A stretch of DNA of 64,000 nucleotides from Rhodospirillales bacterium. GTDB lineage: Bacteria; Pseudomonadota; Alphaproteobacteria; Reyranellales; Reyranellaceae. A program made the translations under genes and the position numbers. Under the pieces are notes generated by a model. The model worked only from the letters and a program-made list of their open reading frames with translations, had not been told where the DNA came from and made no database searches. Shown one piece after another: positions 28,447-36,737 of the stretch. Every line of letters starts with the position of its first letter. The first letter of the stretch is position 1. The stretch lies in contig JACPOB010000006.1 in the NCBI GenBank assembly GCA_016185145.1, positions 20,886 through 84,885 on the forward strand, given 5' to 3'.

Positions 28447-29291
28447 GCTCCAGCTCCGATGCCATGGCCACGACGGCCGGCGCCACCGACAGCGCCCGCG
28501 CGGCGCGCGCCAGGGCCGCGATGCTGAGACGGCTGGGCGGCACCGCCTCGCTGGTGTTGCGCTACGCCATCGCCGCCGCCGCGATCGGGCTGGCATGGGA
28601 GCTGTTCAGCGTCCGCTTCGATTCGCCCGTGCTGTTCCCCGGCCCGGCCAAGACCGCGGCGCGGGCCATCGAGCTGATCGAGGAAGGCCGCCTGCAGGCC
28701 GACATCCTGGTCAGCCTGCAGCGCATCCTGATCGGCTTTGCCGTCGGCAGCGTGATCGGCGCGCTGGCGGGCCTGGCGATGGGATCCTCGCAACTGGTCG
28801 CCGACCTCTTCCGGCCGCTGGTCAATTTCTTCCGCTTCATCGCGCCCACGGCGTGGATCGCCACCGCCATGGTCTGGTTCGGGCTGGGCGAGGCCAGCAA
28901 GATCTCGCTGATCATCTATTCCACGGTGTTCGTCGTGCTGCTGAGCTCGATGATCGGCGTCGGCGCCGTGGCGCGGAACAAGATCCGCGCCGCCCGCTGC
29001 CTCGGCGCCAGCAACCGGCAGATCTTCTTCCTGGTGACCCTGCCCGGCGCCCTAACCTACGTGCTGACCGGCATGCGCATGGCGCTGATGAACGCCTTCA
29101 TGACCGTCGTCGCCGCCGAGATGATCGCCGCCGAGGCGGGACTGGGTTACCTGATCTACAATTCGCGGCAGTGGATGGAGACCGATTCGATCTTCGTCGG
29201 CATGCTGACGCTCGGCATCGTCGGGCTGATGGCGGACCGGCTCTTCGTCCTGATCAGCCGCACTCTGCTCCGGCGCTTCAGCTTCCAGTGA
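28443..29291 (+). CDS. ABC transporter permease (NitT/TauT type), subunit 1
   Basis: A 282-residue integral membrane protein with about six spans and a SsuC-like BPD domain. The EAA-like loop reads RAARCLGASNRQIFFLVTLPGALTYVLTGMR. The start is GTG at 28443, overlapping the ATPase stop (GTGA). The operon has two different permease genes, implying a heterodimeric channel, whereas SsuC/TauC systems usually use one permease gene. Confidence 0.9.
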   Translation: MSSSSDAMATTAGATDSARAARARAAMLRRLGGTASLVLRYAIAAAAIGLAWELFSVRFDSPVLFPGPAKTAARAIELIEEGRLQADILVSLQRILIGFAVGSVIGALAGLAMGSSQLVADLFRPLVNFFRFIAPTAWIATAMVWFGLGEASKISLIIYSTVFVVLLSSMIGVGAVARNKIRAARCLGASNRQIFFLVTLPGALTYVLTGMRMALMNAFMTVVAAEMIAAEAGLGYLIYNSRQWMETDSIFVGMLTLGIVGLMADRLFVLISRTLLRRFSFQ

Positions 29292-29296
29292 CAGAC

Positions 29297-30055
29297 ATGA
29301 GCGCGACCCGAAAATCGTTCTATCGTGGCGCCGCCAGCATCGTGACCCTCATGGTCCTGTGGGAGGTCGGGGCTCGCCTGTTCCTGGTGCCGGCCGTGCT
29401 GCCGGCCCCGAGCCAGATCGCCGCCGAGCTGGTCTCCTATGCCTCGACCGGCAAGCTCGGCCACGACCTGCTGATGAGCGGCCAGCGCGTGCTGGTCGGC
29501 TTCGCCATCGGCAGCCTGTTGGGCGCCACGCTCGGCCTGCTGCTCGGCTCGTTCAAGGCCTCGCAGTGGCTGCTCGAGCCGCCCTTGCAATTCTTCCGCT
29601 TCATCCCGCCGATCGCCTGGCTGACGCCGGTGCTGATCTGGTTCGGCATCGGCGAGAACGGCAAGTACGTGCTGATCGCCTACACCACGACCTTCATGGT
29701 GATGATCAACACCTTTGCGGGCGTCGCCGGCATCAAGCCGAACCAGCTCCGCGCCGCGCGCTGCCTCGGCGCGACGCGCTGGCAGGCCTTCCGCCACGTC
29801 ATCATCCCGACCGCCCTGCCGCACATCCTGAACGGCATGCAGATCGGCATGGCCAACTCGCTGCAGACCCTGGTGGTCGCGGAGATGCTGGCCGCCAACG
29901 AGGGGCTGGGCTTCCTGATCATCAACAGCCGGATCAGCCTGTCGACAGAACTGGCCTACGTCGCCATCCTGCTGCTGGGAGCGATCGGCTTCCTCGCCGA
30001 TTCGAGCTTCCGCGCCTTCGCCGCCCGTATCGCCTGGAAATACAAGCTTGCCTGA
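29297..30055 (+). CDS. ABC transporter permease (NitT/TauT type), subunit 2
   Basis: A 252-residue permease paralogous to the previous gene, with the same loop RAARCLGATRWQAFRHVIIPTALPHILNGMQ. It has about six spans. The ATG at 29297 lies 5 nt after the upstream stop. Together with 28443 it probably forms the transmembrane heterodimer. Confidence 0.9.
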   Translation: MSATRKSFYRGAASIVTLMVLWEVGARLFLVPAVLPAPSQIAAELVSYASTGKLGHDLLMSGQRVLVGFAIGSLLGATLGLLLGSFKASQWLLEPPLQFFRFIPPIAWLTPVLIWFGIGENGKYVLIAYTTTFMVMINTFAGVAGIKPNQLRAARCLGATRWQAFRHVIIPTALPHILNGMQIGMANSLQTLVVAEMLAANEGLGFLIINSRISLSTELAYVAILLLGAIGFLADSSFRAFAARIAWKYKLA

Positions 30056-30407
30056 ACAGTCCCGCACGCCGCCTTCGGTCAGCCTCGCCAACACCGTCAC
30101 GGTCGGCGACGTCGCCGCCTTCGTGACGAGCAAGAACGCCGGCCCCTACAAGCTGACGCTCGACATCGTCTTCTCGACGGCCGCCGACTACGAGCGTTTC
30201 GTCGGCCAGGCCGGCCTCGACCGCGAGGCCATCGCCGCCATCTACGGCATCCCGCTGGCCGACGTGCTCGACGTCATCCACTTCGCGCCGGCCTTCGCCG
30301 TCAAGATCGCGCTGCGGCGGCGCATCACCGCCGGTGCGCCGGGCGACAGCGACGTCTACGGTGCGCAGCAGCACGTTCCCCTCATGCAACATCGGATCGC
30401 ATGGTAA
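30048..30407 (+). CDS. DUF4387 domain protein
   Basis: A 119-residue small protein. It has the DUF4387 pattern beginning with a short strand and SKNAGPYKLTLDIVF, then YGIPLADVLDVIHFAPAFAVKIALRR. The biochemical role is unestablished. The family is typically found next to or fused with DUF1446 (AtuA-like) proteins, as here. The start is TTG at 30048, overlapping the permease stop. Confidence 0.8.
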   Translation: MPEQSRTPPSVSLANTVTVGDVAAFVTSKNAGPYKLTLDIVFSTAADYERFVGQAGLDREAIAAIYGIPLADVLDVIHFAPAFAVKIALRRRITAGAPGDSDVYGAQQHVPLMQHRIAW

Positions 30408-31759
30408 TGGCCCCCGACAGCCTCACCGTCTTCGCGCCGCAGGGAATGCTGGGCTACGGCATTCCCGAGCGTTCGATGCGCCTCGGCATGGACCGCCGGC
30501 CCGACGTTCTCGCCGTCGATGCCGGATCGATCGACCCCGGCCCGCACTATCTCGGCGCGGGCGTCTCCTTCACCAACCGCCGCTCGGTGCGCAAGGACCT
30601 GGAGATGATCCTCGATGCCGCGCACGCGCATCGCATCCCCGTCCTGATCGGCAGCGCCGGTGGTGCCGGCGGCGACGCCCATCTCGACTGGCTGATCGAG
30701 ATCTACCGCGAGATCTGCCGCGAGAAGGGTTACAGCTTCCGAACGGCGCGGATCAGCGCCGAGATCTCCCGCGACTGGCTGCGCCAGCGGCTGGCCGACG
30801 GCGCCATCTCGCCGCTCGACCACGACAACGCCCTGACGCCGGGCCATCTCGAGCGGGCGACGCGGATCGTCGGCCAGATGGGCTACGAGCCCTTCATGCG
30901 GGCCATCGAGGCCGGCGCCGACGTCGTCATCGCCGGCCGCACCTTCGATCCTGTGATGATGGGCGCGCATGCGCTGCTCCGCGGCTTCGACCGTGGGCTC
31001 ACCGTGCACATGGGCAAGCTGCTGGAATGCGGCGGCGCCGCCGCCTATCCGCGACATGGCTCCGACGGGCTGTTGGCCACCCTGCACCGCGATTCGTTCA
31101 CGGTCGAACCACCCAACCCGGACAAGGTCTGCACCGTGGCCTCGGTGGCCGCGCATTCGCTCTACGAGCGCGCCAACCCCTATCACATGGAGTTCCCCGG
31201 CGGCGCCATCGACCTGCATGCCACCCGCTTCGAGCAGGAGAGCGAACGCGTGGTGCGCATCTCCGGCACGCGCTACATCGAGGCGCCCCACTACACCATC
31301 AAGCTCGAGGGCGTCGAGTGCATCGGCTACCGCACCATCGCAATCGCCGGCGTCCGCGATCCCATCCTGATCTCGCGCTTCGACGACTACGTGGCCAACA
31401 TCCGCAGTCGGGTGGCGGAGCGCTATCCCGACGGCTATCGCCTCACCATCCACAGCTACGGGCGCAACGGCGTCATGGGGCCGATCGAGGCGGTGCGCGC
31501 AGATCAGCCGTTCGAGCTCGGCCTGGTGTTCGAAGTCATCGCCGACGATCCCGAAACCTCCGCAGCGGTCCTCGCGCTGACCCGGTCGGCGGCATTGCAC
31601 GTCACGTATCCCGGCCGAAAGGGCATCGCCGGCAATCTCGCCTTTCCGTTCTCACCATCGGACATTGCCGTCGGCCCGGTCTACGAGTTCACCATCCATC
31701 ACCTTGTGAAGACCGAAGATCCATGTTCGCCCTTCGCCATGGACCTCTTCACGCCGTGA
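30401..31759 (+). CDS. DUF1446 / AtuA-like protein
   Basis: A 452-residue protein of the acyclic terpene utilisation AtuA-like (DUF1446) family. Diagnostic blocks are IDPGPHYLGAG, IGSAGGAGGDAHLDW, AGRTFDPVMMGAHALLRGFDRG, MGKLLECGGAAAYP and SYGRNGVMGPIE. The catalytic function of the family is not settled; AtuA is linked to terpenoid-acid degradation in Pseudomonas. Its partner DUF4387 immediately precedes it with overlapping reading frames, so the two likely form a complex (inference). Confidence 0.85.
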   Translation: MVMAPDSLTVFAPQGMLGYGIPERSMRLGMDRRPDVLAVDAGSIDPGPHYLGAGVSFTNRRSVRKDLEMILDAAHAHRIPVLIGSAGGAGGDAHLDWLIEIYREICREKGYSFRTARISAEISRDWLRQRLADGAISPLDHDNALTPGHLERATRIVGQMGYEPFMRAIEAGADVVIAGRTFDPVMMGAHALLRGFDRGLTVHMGKLLECGGAAAYPRHGSDGLLATLHRDSFTVEPPNPDKVCTVASVAAHSLYERANPYHMEFPGGAIDLHATRFEQESERVVRISGTRYIEAPHYTIKLEGVECIGYRTIAIAGVRDPILISRFDDYVANIRSRVAERYPDGYRLTIHSYGRNGVMGPIEAVRADQPFELGLVFEVIADDPETSAAVLALTRSAALHVTYPGRKGIAGNLAFPFSPSDIAVGPVYEFTIHHLVKTEDPCSPFAMDLFTP

Positions 31760-31786
31760 TGCCTTCTCTCACCGAACGATAGCCCC

Positions 31787-32482
31787 ATGCCCGACCAGCC
31801 GATGTCCGACGCCGCCGCCCGAGACTATGCGAGTCTCTTCAATCCCCCCTTCGAACTGGACCGGCGCAATGTCGCGTTGGTGGTGGTCGACATGCAGTAT
31901 GCCAGCGCCTCGCGCCGCGACGGCCTCGGCGCGCTGCTGAAGGCCAAAGGCCTCGAGGACAGGGGCACCTATCGCTTCGACCGCATCGAGCAGGTGGTGA
32001 CGCCAACGATCCAGCGCCTGCTCGTCGCCTTCAGGCGCGAGAAGCTGCCGGTGATCTATCTCACCGTCGGGTCGGAGCTGCCGGACTTCAGCGACATGCT
32101 GCCAGGCATGCGCCGCTTCGCCGAGGCGATCGGCAATACCGAGGGCGCCAAGGAGCACCGCATCCTGGACGAGCTGGCACCATTGGCGGGCGAGGCCGTG
32201 GTGAACAAAACGACCATGAGCGCCTTCCACTCCTCCGGCTTCGAGCGCCTCGCCCAGGCAATGGGCCGCACCCAGCTCTGCTTCACGGGTGTATCGACCA
32301 ACTCCTGCGTCGAAGGCACAGCCCGCGACGCGGCCGACCGTGGCTTCCAATGCCTGATCGTCGAGGACGGCTGCGGCGCGGCATCGGCAGAGCTGCACGA
32401 CGCTGCCTGCCGCAACTTCGCCCGTTTGCTCGGCCGGGTGGCAGCTGCACGGGAGGTCTTGGGAGAGCTCTGCGTCACCTGA
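31787..32482 (+). CDS. Isochorismatase-family cysteine hydrolase
   Basis: A 231-residue hydrolase with the triad Asp35 (LVVVDMQ), Lys141 (VVNKTTMSAF) and Cys174 (TGVSTNSCVEGTARDA) all intact. Members cleave amide, ureido or carbamoyl bonds (nicotinamide, N-carbamoylsarcosine, ureidoacrylate, biuret). It ends the plus-strand operon and would fit hydrolysis of an open-chain amide or ureido intermediate after the PuuE-like step (inference). Confidence 0.88.
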   Translation: MPDQPMSDAAARDYASLFNPPFELDRRNVALVVVDMQYASASRRDGLGALLKAKGLEDRGTYRFDRIEQVVTPTIQRLLVAFRREKLPVIYLTVGSELPDFSDMLPGMRRFAEAIGNTEGAKEHRILDELAPLAGEAVVNKTTMSAFHSSGFERLAQAMGRTQLCFTGVSTNSCVEGTARDAADRGFQCLIVEDGCGAASAELHDAACRNFARLLGRVAAAREVLGELCVT

Positions 32483-32579
32483 CAGTCGGGTTACGGTGCG
32501 ACAGGACGGTGCGAGGGACGGCATGCTGCGGGCGTGATGATCACGGCAGCAACGAGAAACCGCCCCTGCTCCATAGGTG

Positions 32580-34613
32580 TCAGCCGAGCTGCGCCACGTA
32601 GCCGCGCAACGCCTCGCGCGCGGCCTCGACGCCCTTCTCCGCATCGGCGCGGCGCTTGGCGATCGCCTCGAGGTCGGTCTCCTGCTTGTCGAGCGTGGCG
32701 AGGTAGCGGCGCTGCAGGTCGCTGTTGGCCGGCACGCGCGCGAGGTTGTCGCGCAGGCGCGCCTGCTCCTGCACGATCTGCTGACGCTCGGCGTCGGCCT
32801 GCGTGACCTTGCGCTGGGCGTCGCTGACCGTGGACTGCAGCTGCAGGATCCTGGTCAGCGCCTCGCGCGTCTTGGCGTCGAACTCGCGGGCCTGGGCGTA
32901 GACCCGGATCTGGTCGGCCGAGCCGTCGACCAGCCGCAGCTCCTGCTGCTGGGTCTGCTCCTGCACGACCTCGAAGGTCTGGGTCTGGTCGCCGCCCGGC
33001 AGCTGGAAGGTGATGCGGTAGTTGCCTTCGCTCAGCTCGACGCCCTTCGGCTCGGGCTTCACCAGGGTCCAGCCCGGCAGGCGGCGCTGCACGATCACCA
33101 GCTGGCGCGGCTCCTTGGCCGGGCCCTTCACGCGATAGGTCATGGTCTGGCGCACGACGCGCGACAGCCTGAGCGCGCCCTGGGCGATCGTGCCGGTGGC
33201 GATGCGGTCGGTCTGCGCCACATCGCGCTCGATCACGATCTTCTCGTCGAGCGCATAGGCCAGGAGCCGCGTCTCGCCGACCGGGAAGCCCGACAGGCGC
33301 GCGTCGCCGACATAAGCGACGTAGCCCGCCTTGTCGCGCTCGTAGAGGGTGATCAGGCCGGCCGGCAGGCCGCTGTCGCCGTCGTTGGTGATGCGGATCG
33401 CCGCCAACGGATTTCTAGGCGCCGTCTCGGCCTGGTAGAGCGCGAGCCGCTGCACCGGCAGCTGGCGATCGATGATCGGGATCGAGAGCGTGCGCCCATT
33501 GGCGACGCTGACGCTGCGCGGAAAGCGGAACACCACCTGGGTCGCGGCATCGGTCGCCTCGAACTGATCGGCGGCGGCCGCACCCGCCGGCGGCGGCGCC
33601 AAGGTCGCGGCGGCAGCGCCGCGTTCCTGCTGCGGACGATAGGGTGCCGGCGCAGGAGCCGCAGGCGGCGGCGGTGGCGGCGCGGCCTTCAAGCGGTCCT
33701 GCGCCTCGACACCGCCGCGATCGACGCCGGGCATCAGGCGGCCTGCGACCTCGATCGGCACTTCGGGACGCTTGACGTAGTAGGCCTCGTAGAGCGCCTG
33801 CCGGAACGCAACCGGGCGGCCGGAGACCAGCGTCAGCTCGACGTCCTTCCAGTCCTGGCCGCTGAGATTCTCGACGGTCGCCCAGCCCTGAAGCGCCGAA
33901 CGCGTCGCCGCTGGATCGGCCGGCAGGGTCAGGCGATACGAGGCCTTCCACACCGGCACTTCGACGATGTAGGCGACACGCACCGTGCGCTGGCCCTGCC
34001 CGCGCGCCGAGAGTTCCAGCGTGCGCGCATCCTTGGCGCGGTTGGTCTGGATGGCGAGCAGCGCGTTGCCGACCTTCTCGCGCAGGGCGGCGTCGGTGAA
34101 CTGCAGGTTCTCGGCCTCTTCCAGGATGAACTGCTGCAGGCCGCGGTCGGTCAAGAGAGTGACGCGCGTGCGCTCGGTCGTGGCCTTGCCGTCCTGCAGC
34201 GACACCGTCTCCTTCTGCACCGAGACGATGCGGCCGGTGATGGCGCGTGCGCCACCGACGGTCACCTGCGCGCCCTTCAGCGTCGCCAAGAGATCAGCCG
34301 GAGAGACGAGCGACTCCTGGTCGAACGGCAGGTCCTTGAAGGCCTGCGCCAGCGGCTCGCGTCCGGGCAGGCTCAGGCCGCCTACCCCGCCCTTGTCGTC
34401 ATAGACGACCAGGCTTTTCAGCACGTCGTCGACCTGCTCGAGCGACACGGTGAGCCGCAAGGTGGCGTCGCCGTCGACCGTGGCCTCGTACTCGAAATAG
34501 CCCAGGCCACCGGACGACAGCATGACGCGCTTCAGCGTCAGCTCCTGGGCGAAGGCCGATAGCGGAAACGCGAACAGGCCCAGCAGGGCGATCAACGAAA
34601 CAAGGTGACGCAT
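32580..34613 (-). CDS. Secreted DUF4139 domain protein
   Basis: A 677-residue exported protein. The signal peptide at residues 1-22 is MRHLVSLIALLGLFAFPLSA. The central DUF4139 beta region includes VEVPVWKASYRLTLP and the VENLSGQDWKDVELTLVSGRPV block. It is interrupted by a Pro/Ala-rich linker near residues 310-360, and the C-terminus is a long coiled coil (about 575-670). The family is related to fungal mucoidy-inhibitor A proteins; its role is unknown. The ATG at 34613 has GGGAGAG upstream. Confidence 0.85.
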   Translation of the reverse strand: MRHLVSLIALLGLFAFPLSAFAQELTLKRVMLSSGGLGYFEYEATVDGDATLRLTVSLEQVDDVLKSLVVYDDKGGVGGLSLPGREPLAQAFKDLPFDQESLVSPADLLATLKGAQVTVGGARAITGRIVSVQKETVSLQDGKATTERTRVTLLTDRGLQQFILEEAENLQFTDAALREKVGNALLAIQTNRAKDARTLELSARGQGQRTVRVAYIVEVPVWKASYRLTLPADPAATRSALQGWATVENLSGQDWKDVELTLVSGRPVAFRQALYEAYYVKRPEVPIEVAGRLMPGVDRGGVEAQDRLKAAPPPPPPAAPAPAPYRPQQERGAAAATLAPPPAGAAAADQFEATDAATQVVFRFPRSVSVANGRTLSIPIIDRQLPVQRLALYQAETAPRNPLAAIRITNDGDSGLPAGLITLYERDKAGYVAYVGDARLSGFPVGETRLLAYALDEKIVIERDVAQTDRIATGTIAQGALRLSRVVRQTMTYRVKGPAKEPRQLVIVQRRLPGWTLVKPEPKGVELSEGNYRITFQLPGGDQTQTFEVVQEQTQQQELRLVDGSADQIRVYAQAREFDAKTREALTRILQLQSTVSDAQRKVTQADAERQQIVQEQARLRDNLARVPANSDLQRRYLATLDKQETDLEAIAKRRADAEKGVEAAREALRGYVAQLG

Positions 34614-34619
34614 GAGCTC

Positions 34620-35015
34620 TCCCGGCGATGCACGGCGCACGGTGACTTTGGACTGTGACACAACCGCGGCGGCGGGACGACGAAAGTGCGAGACGCTTCT
34701 GATCGGCATTCGTAACGAACCGGGATCGGCACTCGTCTCCTGAATACAGCGCATCGCTTCATGTTGCGCTCGTAACGTCGGGGAGGCACATTAATGGCTT
34801 ACGCATTCGACACCTGGGCTATTCTAAACGGCTACGGAACGCGGGGATTAGCCAAGAGCTCGCCCGAGGCAGCGCGGGAGTTCGTGATGGGCGACCTGGT
34901 CACAAAAGCTGATCTCCCGGCAGCCATGGATACTCTCTCATTGCGGTTGACGCTCGGGATAGGCGTCATGCTGACCACAAGTCTCGCCACCCTCGCGGCA
35001 ATCATCAAGCTCTGA
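34620..35015 (+). repeat. Segmental duplication, copy 1 (upstream region plus small CDS)
   Basis: About 170 bp of non-coding DNA plus the small gene at 34794 is repeated, with roughly 70-80% identity by eye, at 36193-36634. Shared landmarks include ATGCACGGC, CGTAACGAACC, CACTCGTCTCC and the gene start. The two copies bracket the toxin-antitoxin and Imm27 genes. Confidence 0.75.
34794..35015 (+). CDS. Small DUF1640-like protein, internally shortened
   Basis: A 73-residue protein paralogous to the one at 36359. It has MAYAFDT, AAREFVMGDLVTKADL and a C-terminal membrane span (LGIGVMLTTSLATLAAIIKL). Compared with the 91-residue paralogue it lacks most of the repeated KADLQ coiled-coil segment and part of the N-terminal helix. 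The family resembles short DUF1640/coiled-coil membrane proteins common in proteobacteria, of unknown function. GGGGAGG precedes the ATG. Confidence 0.65.
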   Translation: MAYAFDTWAILNGYGTRGLAKSSPEAAREFVMGDLVTKADLPAAMDTLSLRLTLGIGVMLTTSLATLAAIIKL

Positions 35016-35098
35016 GCCCGCGAGCAGCTCCGAAAGTCGGCTCCAAGCTTCATCGTGAGTGTGCTAAACTTGTCGTCGATCTGTCAGGATGCGGTGTC

Positions 35099-35320
35099 AT
35101 GGGCCACGAACGTATAGAGATGAATCCGGACATCATGGGCGGCAAGCCTGTAGTCCGCGGAACGCGCGTTCCGGTCGAACTTGTGCTGCGTAAACTTGGC
35201 GCCGGCATGACGCCGGAAGCGATCCTAGCCGATCATCCAAGACTTACGCTCGACGATATTCGTGCCGCTCAGGCTTTCACAGCTGACTACTTGGCAGATG
35301 AGGAAATCGTCTACCGTTGA
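35099..35320 (+). CDS. DUF433 antitoxin-like protein
   Basis: A 73-residue protein with the DUF433 signature IEMNPDIMGGKPVVRGTRVPVELVLRKLGAGM and the HTH-like segment TPEAILADHPRLTLDDIRAAQAF. The family acts as VapB-like antitoxin paired with PIN-like DUF5615 toxins. The partner follows after 9 nt. It lies in the lower-GC island. Confidence 0.88.
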   Translation: MGHERIEMNPDIMGGKPVVRGTRVPVELVLRKLGAGMTPEAILADHPRLTLDDIRAAQAFTADYLADEEIVYR

Positions 35321-35329
35321 TTTCCAGAA

Positions 35330-35698
35330 ATGCGTTGGCTCGCCGACGAATGCGTAGCCGCTGCGCTGGTAGTTCATCTCCGCAGAACCGGCCATGACGT
35401 CTCTTACGTAGCGGAAGACGAAGCCAGCGCGTCCGACACCGCGATCGTCATGCTTGCGCACGATGAGGAGCGCCTCTTGTTAACGGAGGACAAGGACTTT
35501 GGCGATCTCGCCTTCCGATTGACAATGCCTGTTCCAGGTATCGTGCTCCTTCGTCTCGGCGGGTACGACAATGTGGTGAAGTGGGCGCGTCTCGAAGCCG
35601 CGATCCACCACTTCGGCTCAAGCCTGTTTGGGCGACTTGTAGTCGTCGAAGATAAGCGATTCCGGTCTCGCCCATTGCTCCGATCCGTTCAACGATAG
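35330..35698 (+). CDS. DUF5615 PIN-like toxin
   Basis: A 122-residue PIN-like protein. Asp6 (WLADECV), ASDTAIVMLA and LTEDKDFGDLAF supply the acidic metal-binding residues. DUF5615 proteins are the presumed RNase toxins of DUF433 modules. The order antitoxin-toxin is the usual one. Activity is inferred from family and context. Confidence 0.87.
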   Translation: MRWLADECVAAALVVHLRRTGHDVSYVAEDEASASDTAIVMLAHDEERLLLTEDKDFGDLAFRLTMPVPGIVLLRLGGYDNVVKWARLEAAIHHFGSSLFGRLVVVEDKRFRSRPLLRSVQR

Positions 35699-35902
35699 CC
35701 TGCCGAAATACAATCTCTGGTTGTCAAGTAGTCTCCATGCCCATCAGGAATCCATTGCATTCAAGTATTCTTCCCGCTCCAGGAATGACATCAATTGACG
35801 AACGGAACAGGCAGCGGTTCTTAGCGCTCTCCTTGCTCCAAATAGCAGCTTCGTAGTTCCGAATCAGTCAATTCCGCCGAATGCAACGACTCGAATAGCG
35901 CA

Positions 35903-36283
35903 ATGATGAACCTCGCTTCCTCTGAGACCAGACTTATCGGTAGATGGCTTCCAAACAATCAGGGGCAGATGGTTGCAGACGAAATATGCAAGAGAATAGA
36001 GACACTGGTAGCCAACTATCTTGACGTTCTCGGGGTTGATGCAAGCGGCTGGGATACCTTGTATCGCGATCCCAATGACAGCAGGTTGTGGGAGCTGGTC
36101 CATCCTCAAAGCGAGTTGAGTGGTGGAGGCCCGCCAGAGCTGCCTTCACCTACGGCGCCGTTAACGCTGCTCCATCGAGTCCATTCGGCTCACTCCCGGC
36201 AATGCACGGCACATGTGGACCGTGATGCAACCACGGCGGCGTTACGACAAAAGTACGAGGCGCTTCGCGATCAGCATCGGTAA
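35903..36283 (+). CDS. Orphan Imm27-like immunity protein
   Basis: A 126-residue protein matching the Imm27 pattern: TRLIGRWLPNNQGQMVADEICKRI-type N-terminus, then SGWDTLYRDPNDSRLWELVHP and SELSGGGPPEL. Imm27 proteins neutralise polymorphic-toxin effectors in contact-dependent competition. No cognate toxin is in the window. From about residue 97 the frame enters segmental-duplication copy 2, so the last ~30 residues are probably not native. The 204-bp gap before it is AT-rich with no recognisable gene. Confidence 0.75.
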   Translation: MMNLASSETRLIGRWLPNNQGQMVADEICKRIETLVANYLDVLGVDASGWDTLYRDPNDSRLWELVHPQSELSGGGPPELPSPTAPLTLLHRVHSAHSRQCTAHVDRDATTAALRQKYEALRDQHR

Positions 36284-36634
36284 CGAACCAGGACCGACAC
36301 TCGTCTCCAAGTTGCAGCGCGTCGCTTCAGTTGCACTCGTAATGGCGAGGAGGCATAATTGGCCTACGCACTCGACACTTTGAGCTATGCCAAGCGGCTA
36401 CGCGATGCTGGGATAGCCCAGCAGCAGGCCGAAGCGCATGCCGAGGCAGCGCGGGAGTTCGTGATGGGCGAGCTGGTCACAAAAGCCGATCTCCAGGCCG
36501 TGAAAGCCGATCTCCAGGTGGTGAAAGCTGATCTGCTGGCCGCGATGGATACGCTCTCGTTGCGGTTGACCCTGAGGTTAGGCGTCATGCTGGCGGCAGG
36601 TCTCGCCACCCTTGCGGCAGTCATCAAGCTTTAG
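36193..36634 (+). repeat. Segmental duplication, copy 2 (upstream region plus small CDS)
   Basis: Diverged second copy of 34620-35015. It is longer because its gene keeps the repeated KADLQ segment. Its left end truncates or extends the Imm27 reading frame. Confidence 0.75.
36359..36634 (+). CDS. Small DUF1640-like coiled-coil membrane protein
   Basis: A 91-residue protein: helix with QQQAEAHAEAAREF, a heptad-like repeat (KADLQAVKADLQVVKADLLA), then a C-terminal membrane span (LGVMLAAGLATLAAVIKL). It is paralogous to 34794. The start is TTG at 36359, aligned with the ATG of the paralogue, with GAGGAGG upstream. The family function is unknown. Confidence 0.72.
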   Translation: MAYALDTLSYAKRLRDAGIAQQQAEAHAEAAREFVMGELVTKADLQAVKADLQVVKADLLAAMDTLSLRLTLRLGVMLAAGLATLAAVIKL

Positions 36635-36657
36635 GACGTTCGAGCACTACTCATGCT

Positions 36658-36732
36658 CTTCCGGACCTGCCTGCGCGAAGCCGAAGCGGCTTCGCTTCGG
36701 CTAAGGCAGGCCACGCGCCTCCAGGCGCGCTC
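36658..36732. repeat. Family A repeat, left half, with a nested hairpin insertion (copy A6)
   Basis: The outer arm CTTCCGGA is interrupted at about 36666-36711 by a different hairpin (CCTGCCT...GAAGCCGAAG...CTTCGCTTCGGC...AGGCAGG). The family A inner hairpin GCGCCTCCAGGCGC follows. The right half is missing and copy A7 starts 5 nt later. Confidence 0.7.
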
Positions 36733-36737
36733 ATGGT

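Noticed and set aside
24801..31759. Interpretation of the GntR island as purine/allantoin degradation
   Set aside because: Only the PuuE-like gene points that way; allantoicase, ureidoglycolate genes, uricase and HIU hydrolase are absent.
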